A stretch of 64,000 nt of DNA, from assembly GCF_000003815.2 (NCBI RefSeq), contig NC_049986.1, positions 23,462,630 through 23,526,629 of the forward strand. Reading direction: 5' to 3'. Every line of letters begins with the position of its first letter. Positions within the stretch are counted from its first letter, which is position 1. Below the pieces are notes generated by a model. It was not told the origin of the DNA, ran no database searches, and was given only the letters and a program-made list of their open reading frames with translations. Below are positions 46,601-52,437 of the stretch, piece by piece. The translations under genes and the position numbers were made by a program. This stretch comes from Branchiostoma floridae (Eukaryota; Chordata; Leptocardii; Amphioxiformes; Branchiostomatidae).

Positions 46601-48503
46601 CCACTTTCCATTACTCAATTATGGAAAACTAACAGACTCTACAATAGATTAAATACCACTTAGAGCAGCCGCCCAGACCCCGGCCAGCCTCTGTGGGGAG
46701 AGGACAGTTACAACCCAGAACAGCGGAATGTATGTGTTACACAGACTAACCAGAGACTATGTAGTATAGGGTGAGACTATGTGTTGTCCTCTTTGTACAA
46801 TAACGTCAATTACATTAATTTTGTTGATTGAATCATTGAGGTGTACTCACTGTTGCCTCTTGTAGTAAAGGTAATGTTGAAGTCAGTTCTCTGCAGAGCC
46901 ATTGCCCCGCGGCTGTACACAACGTGCATCTGACTCCCCGTACTGGCGGTGGACAGGTGCAGACGGCCTGCGTCAGCTGTTGGGGCAGAAAGAAAATGGT
47001 GCTTATAGGTTAAAGGGTAGTTCACGATTTCAAGCACGCATGTGCAGTATGTTGCATCGTGGGTAATATGTAGAATGACGTCATTGGTCGTTTCTATATA
47101 GTTCACAGGCCCAACGTTGACGTTACAGCGCTGCACTGCACATATGCATTTCAAACTGTGGCGGGGGAATTAGAGCAATTGACAAGATTTTACAAGAAAC
47201 ATCTACGTACTGCAAAAAGAACTGGAAGGCAGTTTGAACAAGACTAGACTTTGCAAAATTCAAGACAGTTATGAAAAGAGGCTTACCCCAAAATGTTTGC
47301 TTCAACAACCTACACTTTCCACTGTTGGTTGTGTAATTTGCGTAGGATTGGTTGTGTTAGATTTTGTTCACATAACGTTTCCTAACACAAATGAATTTCC
47401 ATGCTAACGGTTCGGCAGCTTTTACGTAAAAAAGAAGGCTGTAAAATGTACTTGTCTGGTCTCCGCAGAACTCATCGGTGATTCTGAAGGCTGAAGAGTC
47501 TCCGTCATGAAACGTGAGAACGTCAGAAGTGCAGTTGTCTGAGCCTCGCCGGAATCCGGAGGTGTCGAAGTTGATCTAGTATACATAAGATATATAGATA
47601 CTATTTACATTAGCTGAAAATATGTTATATCGTTTACAAACATATATATATTTCATTTGTTTTTCAGCCTCCAAAAGATGCTGGTAAGGAAAGGAAAGGA
47701 AAGATTTAGAAATGCAGTACGTCATCGTCTTGTATTCAACAAAAACAGCGAAAGAAGGAGTCACGTATTTACCAGTATAATCCTGTCAGGATCAGCTCTG
47801 ATGTCCCACTCGCATTGGTCTGACGTCACATCCGTTACGCTCCATATATGGCCACGTTTTCCGGTCAGATGATGTGTGCTCCCGCAATATGCTAAGGTCA
47901 AGAAGTATAGATATATGGTTCATAGCACTTCGTAGCGGACTGATGATTTTGGCTGCTCCTCCGCAATGTATTTCATTTGAATATGCTATCGCAAGTTGAC
48001 AACAGGTTGCTGCAATATACTTACAGCACTATGAAATATGCTGATACGGATACCCGTCTACAGAATGCCCTGTTATTGTTATGATATGAACAGCTATAGA
48101 TTCTAAAATTTACTATAGAAAAAAGCCATTTCATTCCCTTTTCGACATATCAGTGCTAGCTGGAAAGATGCTCGCTATTTGGGTAATCCGACAACCCTGT
48201 CCTCACAGTCAGGTGCTAAATTATTAGCATCTTAACCCCAAGGGTCTGTAATATCTGTAATCAGAGCTCTAGTAACCTCAATACGGCAGTACGTGTCCCA
48301 TGTGCGGCCATAGGACTAGGAGGGTTGTCAACCAAGAGCACAGAGAGGCTAGGATTACTGCTACAATCTATTATCTAAAAGTGTGGTGGGTTCTTTCATG
48401 CTATCATCTGTGTTGACCTGTACTCACCAGTTTGTACTGGGTGGATGATGTTCATGCAGAGCTGGAGAAGGATGGCGACAGGGACGCCCAGGTTCATGGT
48501 CAT
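19519..48503 (-). CDS. Receptor tyrosine kinase: CUB-EGF-Ig-TM-kinase (gene span)
   Basis: Type I single-pass receptor tyrosine kinase predicted to phosphorylate tyrosines after ligand binding at the plasma membrane. Exons, 5' to 3' on the minus strand: 48503-48428, 47891-47773, 47575-47452, 46976-46851, 45990-45911, 44424-44328, 44128-43990, 43874-43769, 43404-43314, 43122-42994, 42516-42372, 41560-41442, 41002-40848, 40510-40378 joined across the insertion to 22374-22315, 21983-21873, 21529-21357, 21205-about 21092, 20827-20748, 20169-20029, 19633-19519. All phases agree except the junction 3' of the HRD/DFG exon. Total is 2433 nt (810 residues) with the insert removed. Visible motifs are a signal peptide, CUB, EGF, a split Ig domain, TM helix, GEGAFG loop, VAVK lysine, [11 protein letters not shown] and WMAPE. 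The kinase resembles the FGFR/VEGFR/Tie-type branch, but I cannot place the family. As sequenced, the gene is broken by the 22383-40377 insertion. Confidence 0.9.
20029..20169 (-). CDS. RTK exon 19: kinase C-lobe
   Basis: Starts W-S-F-G-V-L-L-W-E, the alpha-F region, then GRMPYSGIE and [11 protein letters not shown]. Acceptor CCATGCAG, donor AAAG|GTGAGG in phase 2. Confidence 0.9.
20420..20580. repeat. Dispersed 150-bp repeat in RTK intron
   Basis: Third copy of a segment also at 3090-3240 and 7570-7725 (shared words GGCAACCTGTTTGCCTGACC and CAATTCCTTCTCCACCCTCT). It also occurs outside family A, so it is an independent short element carried by A. Confidence 0.55.
20748..20827 (-). CDS. RTK exon 18: activation-loop end, APE motif
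   Basis: Encodes [15 protein letters not shown] and FTHKSD. The reading frame is fixed by WMAPE. Acceptor CCTTCAG; donor GACGT|GTGAGT splits the Val codon completed by exon 19. Confidence 0.9.
21092..21205 (-). CDS. RTK exon 17: catalytic loop and DFG, odd 3' boundary
   Basis: Encodes [10 protein letters not shown] (catalytic loop), [10 protein letters not shown] (DFG) and GYHRQ. The acceptor ATCCAG|CTT is normal. The only nearby GT donors (at 21088 and further 3') leave one extra base, and joining to exon 18 then reads GCG TAA, an immediate stop. An in-frame join needs a non-GT donor: CAG|GACGGT, used here, or GAC|GGTGTA, 3 bases longer, which fits FGFR activation-loop spacing better. Confidence 0.75.
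21357..21529 (-). CDS. RTK exon 16: kinase hinge and alpha-E
   Basis: Encodes [18 protein letters not shown] (beta5 and hinge), a short kinase insert, then [11 protein letters not shown] leading into the catalytic loop. Donor AAG|GTAAAA, acceptor TTATAG. A Tigger-like MITE lies in the intron just upstream. Confidence 0.9.
21549..21722. mobile_element. Tigger/pogo-like MITE
   Basis: 174 bp with inverted ends CAGTAGAAGCCAGTTATTTG and CAGTAGAAGCCGTTTAATTA (right end reverse-complemented). It lies in the intron between RTK exons 15 and 16. A TA precedes the left end, but the right TA is not preserved. Confidence 0.65.
21873..21983 (-). CDS. RTK exon 15: kinase alpha-C helix
   Basis: Encodes [20 protein letters not shown] with the alpha-C glutamate, then [13 protein letters not shown] (beta4). 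Acceptor TCCAG, donor GATG|GTCAGT (phase 1). Confidence 0.85.
22130..22215. repeat. Imperfect inverted repeat in RTK intron
   Basis: CAGCGTCACTAGAATGAACT and its near-complement AGTCCATTCTAGTGACGCTG lie about 35 bp apart. The segment continues into a likely MITE tail (GAAACGTCCGGAAGTAAATA). Non-coding. Confidence 0.5.
22315..22382 (-). CDS. RTK exon 14, 3' part: kinase beta2-beta3
   Basis: Resumes the interrupted exon: the second copy of the 8-bp duplication (22375-22382), then K-A-T-L-S-Q and [11 protein letters not shown] with the ATP-anchoring beta3 lysine. Donor AAAAT|GTAATT leaves phase 1. With one duplication copy and the insert left out, this part joins the GEGAFG half exactly in frame, giving the expected G-x-V-x-K-A order. 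Confidence 0.9.
22375..22382 (+). repeat. Target-site duplication, left copy (TGACGACA)
   Basis: Identical to 40378-40385. It corresponds to codons for the V-V-K part of the kinase glycine-rich loop. Confidence 0.85.
22500..23352 (+). repeat. 60-bp tandem repeat array in E copy 1
   Basis: Unit: TCTAACTTAGTACAGAGGGG, then CAGGGTTGATG, two or three GTACGAT-type words, GAACTTAAAAAA. About 15 units; some lack one 7-bp GATGTAC step. Sequence is very homogeneous. Likely binding sites or a mutational product; it encodes nothing. Confidence 0.95.
23390..24474. mobile_element. Nested inverted-repeat element in E copy 1
   Basis: About 1,085 bp absent from E copy 2, where the flanks join directly (GAGAGCAGGACTGC). 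Its ends are inverted repeats: CCGGTGTGACAGCGATCTCG, and the complement of CGAGATCGCTGTCACACCGG. The left end continues into a C13 run, the right end into G runs. 24.31-24.47 kb has several GGGGGGCGAGATCGC and GATTTCGCCCC repeats. The target-site duplication is too short or absent to define. No coding frame. Confidence 0.75.
24620..24872 (-). repeat. About 77-bp subterminal array in E copy 1
   Basis: Three units with TTAACTTCGAACATCGTACA, TTAGGTCCGCCCCATGTACG and AACTTAGCATAACCCACA. The GTACATC words are complementary to those of the left array. Confidence 0.9.
25016..25689. other. Cargo edge without recognisable exon
   Basis: Between E copy 1 and exon 3 of the truncated Gal3ST copy. I searched for Gal3ST exon 4 and 5 motifs (FREP, NKTFW) and saw none, which supports truncation of that paralogue. 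Confidence 0.5.
25918..26122. mobile_element. MITE-like element, copy in cargo
   Basis: Inverted ends GGCACCGGTACGGCACTGCG and, reverse-complemented, ACCAGTGCGACAGTGCGGGG. A second copy lies at 50.46-50.66 kb outside the cargo. It is in intron 2 of the truncated Gal3ST. Confidence 0.6.
26215..26445. mobile_element. MITE-like element with long inverted ends
   Basis: ACATAACCAGCATGCACTTA and ATTGCTTACGTTTCGATGTC at the left are mirrored by GACATCGAAATGTAAGCAAT and CCTGCTGGTTGTGT at the right. The inner arms AGAGCTTCTAACTGGAGTT and AACTCCAGTTAAAAGCTCT also pair. A related end is at 55.66-55.71 kb. Confidence 0.65.
27385..27445 (+). repeat. LINE 3'-tail-like fragment
   Basis: ACCTGTACCTAACCCAGTGG, then GTATGTACAATAAAGGTC, resembles the tail at 1385-1440 (GTACTTAGTCCGATGGGG ... 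ATGGACGATAAAG). This ending is typical of L2/CR1-type elements; only a short remnant is present. Confidence 0.4.
28640..33208. other. Cargo intergenic region
   Basis: The conserved 5' UTR segment of the truncated copy lies at 28632 to about 28694 (acceptor TTTTGCAG then CTCGAGAGTGGTAACG). The rest is A+T-rich with loosely repeated words (GAAGAGTCCATTCTT at 29.18 kb, GAAGGGTCCATTCTT at 29.48 kb, GAAGAGTCAATTCTT at 32.92 kb). No exon is recognised. 31.56-32.57 kb is listed separately. Confidence 0.4.
31322..32605. repeat. Repeat-rich segment bounded by GGTGCACCC words
   Basis: GGTGCACCC occurs at about 31330, 31363 and 32588. Inside, a segment begins ATTACCTCCATGACATTTCG (31560) and ends near CATGGAGGGAGGTCGCCGAA (32541), with several ATTTGCATAATTAATGAG words between. 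It looks like a decayed interspersed element, class unknown. Confidence 0.4.
33209..33716 (-). CDS. Gal3ST-like exon 5: C-terminal half
   Basis: Encodes [19 protein letters not shown], a charged helix, [12 protein letters not shown] and a KKLSGVK end with stop at 33209-33211. Acceptor TTTACACAG. N-K-T is a likely glycosylation site. Confidence 0.9.
33209..37739 (-). CDS. Galactose-3-O-sulfotransferase (Gal3ST)-like, complete gene
   Basis: Predicted Golgi type II enzyme that moves sulfate from PAPS to the 3-OH of terminal galactose on glycolipids or glycans (Gal3ST/cerebroside sulfotransferase family). Exons 37739-37603, 37003-36880, 35196-35072, 34622-34281 and 33716-33209 total 1236 nt, 411 residues, close to the family norm of 420-490. 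All junctions are GT-AG and phases agree. Order: cytosolic stub, signal anchor ([19 protein letters not shown]), PAPS 5' motif VHKTASGST, 3'-phosphate motif [10 protein letters not shown], then [12 protein letters not shown] and YDYLNKTFW, both typical of the family. The start chosen (MAREFIF) is the one shared with the paralogue; an in-frame Met two codons upstream is possible. Exact substrate unknown. It lies wholly inside the transposon-bounded cargo. Confidence 0.9.
34281..34622 (-). CDS. Gal3ST-like exon 4: 3'-phosphate site
   Basis: Encodes [18 protein letters not shown], then [19 protein letters not shown] with the R-x-P-x-x-x-F-x-S motif that binds the PAPS 3'-phosphate. Donor TTAG|GTGGGT. 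Confidence 0.9.
35072..35196 (-). CDS. Gal3ST-like exon 3: PAPS 5'-phosphosulfate site
   Basis: Encodes [20 protein letters not shown] and [16 protein letters not shown]. The K-T-A-S signature matches the family. Differs from the paralogue at scattered sites only. Confidence 0.9.
36282..36874. mobile_element. Harbinger-like MITE in Gal3ST intron 2
   Basis: Ends CCCTTCACACGAGAGCACAA and, reverse-complemented, GGGCCTTCACACGGAAATCG. A second internal inverted pair (GAGCCGGAATGCCGTC / GACGGCATTCCGGCTC) is present. It is flanked by ATT (36279-36281 and 36875-36877). The paralogue intron near 27050 is the empty site (TACCAAGTTACC). 3-bp duplications fit PIF/Harbinger. GAATG words recur throughout. 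Confidence 0.7.
36880..37003 (-). CDS. Gal3ST-like exon 2: stem
   Basis: Encodes SLMQTGYLP, then [16 protein letters not shown] leading into the PAPS site. It is 15 nt shorter than in the paralogue. A MITE sits in the next intron, 6 bp from the donor. Confidence 0.85.
37448..37510. repeat. Perfect 31-bp palindrome with 1-nt spacer
   Basis: Left arm begins ACGAATCACAGTGGCAAAGG and its exact complement follows after one A. It lies in intron 1 of the Gal3ST-like gene. The transcript would form a 31-bp hairpin. Confidence 0.9.
37603..37739 (-). CDS. Gal3ST-like exon 1: start and membrane anchor
   Basis: Encodes MAREFIF, the hydrophobic anchor, then a WKD stem. Upstream the untranslated part runs to an acceptor CTTCTACAG at about 37769, which the truncated paralogue also has, and in-frame stops precede the ATG. 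Donor AAAAG|GTAAAA. Confidence 0.85.
38391..38600 (-). other. Candidate 5' non-coding exon of Gal3ST-like gene
   Basis: A strong donor GGTTG|GTAAGT lies at 38391 on the minus strand, about 600 bp upstream of the conserved 5' UTR acceptor. A 64-codon open frame ([10 protein letters not shown]...) covers it, but stops in the next exon separate it from the enzyme frame, so at most it is leader. Confidence 0.35.
38818..40377 (+). mobile_element. E element, copy 2
   Basis: Same orientation as copy 1, with the same ends GAGGTATGTCCAG and CTGGACATGTATG. 12 tandem 60-bp units (38.94-39.65 kb), then a segment with an imperfect inverted pair (TTGTCTAGGTACAGCAGGATGA / TTCCTGCTGTACCTAG at 39.71-39.78 kb) not found in copy 1, then three about 77-bp inverted units (39.98-40.22 kb). 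It lacks the nested element of copy 1. The 60-bp period leaves long open frames on both strands that are not genes. Confidence 0.85.
38940..39655 (+). repeat. 60-bp tandem repeat array in E copy 2
   Basis: 12 units of the same 60-mer as in copy 1. Some units share variants (ATCCAACTTAGTACATAGGG) in neighbouring pairs, showing local duplication within this copy. Confidence 0.95.
40378..40385 (+). repeat. Target-site duplication, right copy (TGACGACA)
   Basis: Matches 22375-22382 exactly and sits directly after the E copy 2 terminus CATGTATG. Confidence 0.85.
40378..40510 (-). CDS. RTK exon 14, 5' part: juxtamembrane and glycine-rich loop, cut by insertion
   Basis: Acceptor TTCCCAG. Encodes [21 protein letters not shown], the kinase beta1 strand and ATP-binding loop, then H-V-V. 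Right after CAT GTC GTC the sequence leaves the gene and enters transposon E copy 2. The last 8 bp (TGACGACA on the plus strand, 40378-40385) are the target-site duplication. Continuing in the kinase frame into E reaches TGA ten codons after the last loop glycine (G, then [10 protein letters not shown], stop). Confidence 0.9.
40848..41002 (-). CDS. RTK exon 13: transmembrane helix and juxtamembrane
   Basis: A hydrophobic stretch ([20 protein letters not shown]) is followed by the basic stop-transfer RHRRR, then the juxtamembrane segment. Acceptor CAACACAG, donor CTACAG|GTAGGT in phase 0. Confidence 0.9.
41442..41560 (-). CDS. RTK exon 12: Ig-like domain, C-terminal half
   Basis: Encodes [15 protein letters not shown], giving the second Ig cysteine in an x-x-C-x-A context, then RVTEQIRIA. 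Acceptor CCATAG, donor CAG|GTATCT. Confidence 0.85.
41640..41780 (+). repeat. Dispersed repeat fragment in RTK intron
   Basis: Shares CTGACCGTTTCCAAATCATA and GAGTAACTGCTTTTTGGTG with 19.34-19.41 kb. Confidence 0.4.
42372..42516 (-). CDS. RTK exon 11: Ig-like domain, N-terminal half
   Basis: Encodes [13 protein letters not shown], then [11 protein letters not shown], the first Cys and Trp of an Ig fold. The NVT sequon may be glycosylated. Donor GG|GTAAGG leaves phase 2. Confidence 0.85.
42994..43122 (-). CDS. RTK exon 10: EGF-like domain
   Basis: Single-exon EGF-like module with eight cysteines: [24 protein letters not shown], then APGWRGRNC. The spacing and the G-W-x-G-x-x-C end resemble the Tie/MEGF/laminin type of EGF. 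Donor TAG|GTCGGT (phase 1) is chosen over a site 4 bp downstream because only it joins in frame to exon 11. Confidence 0.9.
   Translation of the reverse strand, partial: PVPSGGSAGSVRNAASVITEPHATASTGRAGAPLAGGEGTAT
43314..43404 (-). CDS. RTK exon 9: ectodomain, possible Ig-like end
   Basis: Encodes NTVVCEMPF and VTNLTVT, which could be the last strands of an Ig-like fold (V-x-C-x). A matching first cysteine is not obvious upstream. Donor ACAG|GTAGGA leaves phase 1. Confidence 0.7.
43769..43874 (-). CDS. RTK exon 8: ectodomain, no known domain
   Basis: Encodes [13 protein letters not shown] and YTFYDVK. Tryptophan- and proline-rich at its start. Acceptor TTACAG, donor AAG|GTAAGG. Confidence 0.75.
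43990..44128 (-). CDS. RTK exon 7: ectodomain, no known domain
   Basis: Encodes [18 protein letters not shown] and later VQFIVPGQ. Beta-strand-like alternation is visible, but no Ig or FNIII signature is clear. Acceptor CCACAG, donor AG|GTCAGC (phase 2). Confidence 0.75.
44328..44424 (-). CDS. RTK exon 6: ectodomain, no known domain
   Basis: Encodes [20 protein letters not shown] and ends at NTS. Acceptor TTTTTTAG, donor G|GTAAGG. A 1.5-kb intron on its 5' side holds a decayed LINE fragment (44.65-45.26 kb). Confidence 0.75.
44655..45262 (-). pseudogene. Decayed LINE ORF2 C-terminal fragment
   Basis: Encodes [20 protein letters not shown], then, after a one-base frame change near 44890, [19 protein letters not shown], the Cys-Cys-His-Cys knuckle found at the C-terminus of many non-LTR retrotransposon polyproteins. 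The reverse transcriptase domain is absent. It sits in an RTK intron on the same strand. Confidence 0.75.
45911..45990 (-). CDS. RTK exon 5: ectodomain, no known domain
   Basis: Encodes [12 protein letters not shown] and a NHSTAK end with an N-glycosylation sequon. Acceptor TTTTGCAG and donor AAG|GTAAAT keep phase. I recognise no domain. Confidence 0.75.
46140..46605 (-). mobile_element. tRNA-derived SINE
   Basis: Head at about 46600 with A box GCGTAGTACAGCGGGA and perfect B box GGTTCGAATCC (46540-46550). The body has TGTGCCCTTGGGAAAGGCAC, shared with the SINE at 53.94 kb. It lies in an RTK intron, same strand. Length about 460 bp. Confidence 0.8.
46851..46976 (-). CDS. RTK exon 4: end of CUB domain
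   Basis: Encodes [14 protein letters not shown], fitting the last strands of a CUB fold, then NITFTTRGN with a potential N-glycosylation site. Phase 1 in, phase 1 out (AACA|GTGAGT). Confidence 0.8.
47452..47575 (-). CDS. RTK exon 3: CUB domain, C-terminal half
   Basis: Encodes INFDTSGF, then a [14 protein letters not shown] segment and EFCGDQ. These are the CUB hallmark second-cysteine pair (C-x2-D-x-L-x3-DG ... F-C-G). Donor AA|GTACAT leaves phase 1. Confidence 0.9.
47773..47891 (-). CDS. RTK exon 2: CUB domain, N-terminal half
   Basis: Begins after acceptor CCTTAG and encodes [10 protein letters not shown], then GHIWS and QCEWDI, the usual start of a CUB domain (C-G-x-L-x-G ... C-x-W-x-I). 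Donor CTG|GTAAAT ends in phase 0. Confidence 0.85.
48428..48503 (-). CDS. RTK exon 1: start codon and signal peptide
   Basis: Starts [18 protein letters not shown], a short polar N-terminus followed by a hydrophobic core typical of a signal peptide. A second in-frame Met lies two codons on. Donor G|GTGAGTA leaves phase 1, matching the next exon. A GATACAG-type minisatellite begins about 170 bp upstream. No TATA box is obvious. Confidence 0.8.
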
Positions 48504-48669
48504 GTTGGGAACAGCTTAAAGACGTACCGAGAACAGAAGGGGGTCCTCACTGCGTAGCTGCACCTGGAGTTAGATGTACAACGGTTAGGCTTCATGTGTC
48601 GTTCAGTATGGTATGAACCAGCTACTGGTGATCTGGAGTGCATGCGACTCTGGTGTGTTATGACAAATG

Positions 48670-49185
48670 ATAGATGCAGAAGCTGGTGTGCTACAAAAAA
48701 GGGCGGTTATACTGGCTATATAAAGATATAAACGCTACTGTGTTAGGAAACTGTTACGCTGAATGGCGGTTATACCGGCTATTCAGATACAGATACAAAT
48801 ATAGAAGCTGGTGTGTTACGCCGAAGGGCGGTTATACCGGCTATACAGATACAGATACAGAAGCTGGTGTGTTACGCCGAAGGGCGGTGATACCGGCTAT
48901 ACAGATACAGATACAGATACAGAAGCTGGTGTGTTACGCTGAAGGGCGGTTATACCGGCTATACTGATACAGAAGCTAGTGTGTAACACCGAAGGGCGGT
49001 TATACCGGCTATATAGATACAGAAGCTGGTGTGTAACGCCGAAGGGTGGTTATACCGGCTATATAGATACAGATACAGAAGCTGGCGTGTTACGCCGAAG
49101 TGCGGTTATACCGGCTATACAGATACAGATACAGAAGTGTGTTATGCTGAAGGGCGGTTATAACGACTATACAGATACAAAATCA
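48670..49185 (+). repeat. Minisatellite just upstream of the RTK start
   Basis: About ten units of 45-60 bp with CAGATACAGAAGCTGGTGTG, TTACGCCGAAGGGCGGTTAT and ACCGGCTATA; the GATACA hexamer is itself repeated one to three times. Begins about 170 bp 5' of the RTK ATG. Confidence 0.9.
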
Positions 49186-49602
49186 ATGGTGTTGAGACGA
49201 GTGATACCTAAAGCGGCGGTACAAGTGCAAATGTAGAACCTCCTTATAGGGCAGATAGGTACAAAATTGGACACATTGTAAATCTGTTGGTTTATGCCGA
49301 ATTTGTATGGTTCACGTCAAGGAAAACCCCTGTATGTACACCTGCCGTGAGGTAATTTTACAATGTTTGTTTTAAGCGACCTACGGACAAAGGCATACAG
49401 CGTGCGATGCAATGTGCAAACCTTGCCTGAGCCAAAACTCTTTTGTTATGTAAATTTCCCTTTCGTCTGTGTAGTTTGATTCTTATTATTGTGCTCTCAG
49501 ATAAAGTATTGTCCACTTCTACCAGACCATAGACATATAGCCGATTAATCGTCTAGAAAACTCTGTCTCCTTACTCACAAACACCCCAATATACACACGC
49601 AT

Positions 49603-49613
49603 GCAACCACACA

Positions 49614-49657
<44 letters not shown>

Positions 49658-49805
49658 GTCACACACATTCAGACACACAAGTACACGCAAGCACTCGCAC
49701 AAACACAGGAATACACACACAAACATACATACATACATACATACATACATACATACATACATACATACATACATACGAACATACATACGAACATACATAC
49801 ATACA
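49603..49805 (+). repeat. CA and CATA microsatellites
   Basis: (CA)n at 49.61-49.65 kb, then (CATA)n at 49.72-49.80 kb. Open frames of Thr/His or Tyr/Val/Cys across it are artefacts. Confidence 0.95.
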
Positions 49806-50454
49806 AAAAATGAAACGTTCAGTTAGCTGTTCTGCAGTTTAACAACATTATTAACCCAAATGAAAGTGCCGTTACGGCGACTGCTGCTTACACTTTTACA
49901 CTGCAGAACCTTACATATAAACTACTAGATAATACAACATTACACGAACGAAATCTACTAGCACAGGTAGACCCACCTGTTCGCCGTGAGTTGCCAACAG
50001 GAAATAAAGAATGCAGGTTTGAGGCACTTCAGTCTTTATTTGTTTGAACCTTTGTTAATTCATGAAAGCTCAAATTGGCCGGCACACCGCTTTTCAATGA
50101 GCTCATAAGGGTCTATTTCTGTAGGTTTGTACTAGGGTTAATGATCCACAGAGCTGCAACAAATAACCTGTCCGTAAGGCATGTCGCCCTGACGTGGCAA
50201 AGTTGACAAAGTTGGCTGTATGTTGCCTCCCCTCTCTCTAAAAGGCTTATAACACCAGAGCTATGTTGCTGAATCGTATGATTCTAACTGCATGGCAAAG
50301 GTCTTTATTTATTCCCAATCTAGGTCAGAATCACAACTTGGTTGTATATAAAGACCGTTGTTAAACAGGAACATTAAAACCTTGATAATTTCCTCCATGG
50401 GTCATGCACCACGTAAACGGGACCAGGTAAGTAGGTAGGGAGGACTCTCACTGC

Positions 50455-50662
50455 ACTTGTGGCACCATGCGGCACTGCAGAGTTCGTAGATGACTTAATG
50501 AATTTCAGAGATAGAGAACGAATTTTGTTGTCTTCTAGATGATAATTTTACGTATCACGCAATATCTAAATTATCAAAAATCGCGCAAATAACAAACAGT
50601 GCTGCAGTCAACGAACCCCGCAGTGCCGCACCGGTGCTCCAAGTGCAGTGAAAGTCCACCTG
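50455..50662. mobile_element. MITE-like element, second copy
   Basis: Same family as 25.92-26.12 kb: ends GGCACCATGCGGCACTGCAG and, reverse-complemented, GCACCGGTGCGGCACTGCGG, with GAACGAATTT words inside. Confidence 0.6.
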
Positions 50663-50664
50663 TA

Positions 50665-50905
50665 GGTAGGTAAACGTAGCCTTTCTAAGGTCGAATTGGC
50701 AGTCGGTTGTTTGAACTTTGCCTGGGACACTGTATTGGAAGGCGGAATCCAACCCTCTTTTCCCACCGCCGGTTTCAACTCCCCTATTACACCTGGCGAG
50801 ACTGAGGAAAGTGCCTTTCAAAAGAGCACAAGATCGGGAACCCAGGACCTCTGCCTTTTGACCGGGGTAAATAATAATGATCTGGTGTTACACCCTGCAT
50901 TACGC
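50665..50905 (-). repeat. Degenerate SINE
   Basis: Inverted SINE body (GAGGAAAGTGCCTTTCAAAAG, AAGATCGGGAACCCAGGACC) with a broken B box. Confidence 0.5.
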
Positions 50906-51074
50906 TAAACGATCCCACAAAGTACTAACTCAATTTACTCCAGGTACTCGGAAGGTTAATGCTTTATAATGCAACTGCTGCCTTGTCCAAGTTCAATGCC
51001 AAGTGGCCAATACAATCACGTTTGGGATTCAAAAAATCTTGTTAGCAGAACCAGAACACTCTTCTCTGGAGTAC

Positions 51075-51313
51075 AGTGTGGCTTCAAGTGTTGCATGACT
51101 ATCTTTTACTGTGTCTTCTATTTCTTCGTGTTCTTGGACTTTTATTGTGTCTTCGTTCATTTCTTATGTGTTTCTTGATAGCCTTTATTGTGTCTTCATC
51201 CATTTCGTGTCTATTCTTTAACTATCTTTTATTGTGTCTTCTTCCATTCCTTCAGTGTTTTTTTTACTATCTAGATCTTGTATTGTGTCATCAATTTCTT
51301 GAGTGTTTCTTAA
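51075..51313 (+). repeat. Minisatellite, left part
   Basis: Loose 45-60-bp units with TTTTATTGTGTCTTC and CATTTCTT...GTGTTTCTTGA. Continues at 52771 after the LINE insertion. Confidence 0.8.
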
Positions 51314-51803
51314 TTATCCTTTATTTTTTTTTCAAGGCTTTATTCGTAAAACAAACAGTACATTTGTAAAAAAAAACAGAGTATCTAAGCTACTATTGTA
51401 CATGGAGTAATTCGAAGTACTAGTGTCCACTCGTATAAGTAAGAGTACCTTTCTTAGGCACAATTGGTAAAGCGCATGGAAAAGGAATCTTCGTCTATAT
51501 AAGCATTTCTCTCATATACTTATACAGTAACAGGCTATATGTATAACCACTATACACCACATGATTGCCACAATTGTCATGGAATAATTATGATACATGT
51601 AAATGGCTACACAAACAACAAATTATTTTTAACATTCAAGACTTTTTCTTTCATAACAAGGGATAGTTTACAGTATGTTATAACACAGTAGATCTAGACT
51701 GGACTAGAACTATAGTTTACATACGCATGTGTTTAACAGTTGTTGTTTTTTTTTTATGAGCTTACAAATCATTATTTAATACTTAAGTACATAGAAGTAA
51801 ACA

Positions 51804-52379
51804 TTACAGAACATGAAGCCTGTTCTTGAGTTCACATTTGAAGATGTTAGATAAGTTATGGCCTGAAATTGGCAGAGGGCACTTCCTAGAAAAAATCCAT
51901 GTTTTAAAGATAACCCACTTTGCTATAGATATAATTCGTATTCTTCTCTTCAGAATATTTTCGTTTATTGGCTGGTTTACCTTTCCCAGTATCATCTCTT
52001 CAAAATCAATATAAGGGTTACTGGGGCTAAATGGTACAGAAGTATGTACCAAATTCCACAGGTTAGTTAGCCTTTTACATTCCAGGAACATATGTTTATA
52101 ATTGTCAACATTACCACTGTCACATAATTTACATATAGGATCAACTACGTGACCATCTTCATCTTGTATTTTCCATTTGTTTAATTTCTCACCACATGGT
52201 AAAATTTGATGAAGTAGTTTGTAATTAAGCTCTGCTATTTGTGTTTCTTTACATGAAGTTGTGCCTAGCATTTTCCAAATCTTCTTCCAATTAAGTGAGC
52301 ATATATCAAAATGTGTCTGCCATTTCTGTTGGCAGTTTGGAACTATAAATATTTGTAACATAAGGTTTCTGTATAACAC
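51804..52379 (-). pseudogene. LINE ORF2 C-terminal domain (open for 191 codons)
   Basis: Longest open frame in the window, but clearly retrotransposon-derived: an L1-like W...ELNYKLLHQILP helix, a C-x2-C...H-x4-C knuckle and a basic C-terminus. Without the RT domain it cannot mobilise itself. Confidence 0.8.
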
Positions 52380-52437
52380 TGAAGTTTTTGGAAAATCTAA
52401 GGCTGGTGTTTCTAACGTTTCTCTTTCGATACAATTT

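Noticed and set aside
46538-46605. tRNA gene (also 53.94 kb)
   Set aside because: A and B boxes are present, but the acceptor and anticodon stems do not fold into a full cloverleaf by eye, and a long shared SINE body follows.
49571-49813. Open frames rich in Thr/His and in Cys/Tyr/Met/Val
   Set aside because: Translations of CA and CATA repeats.
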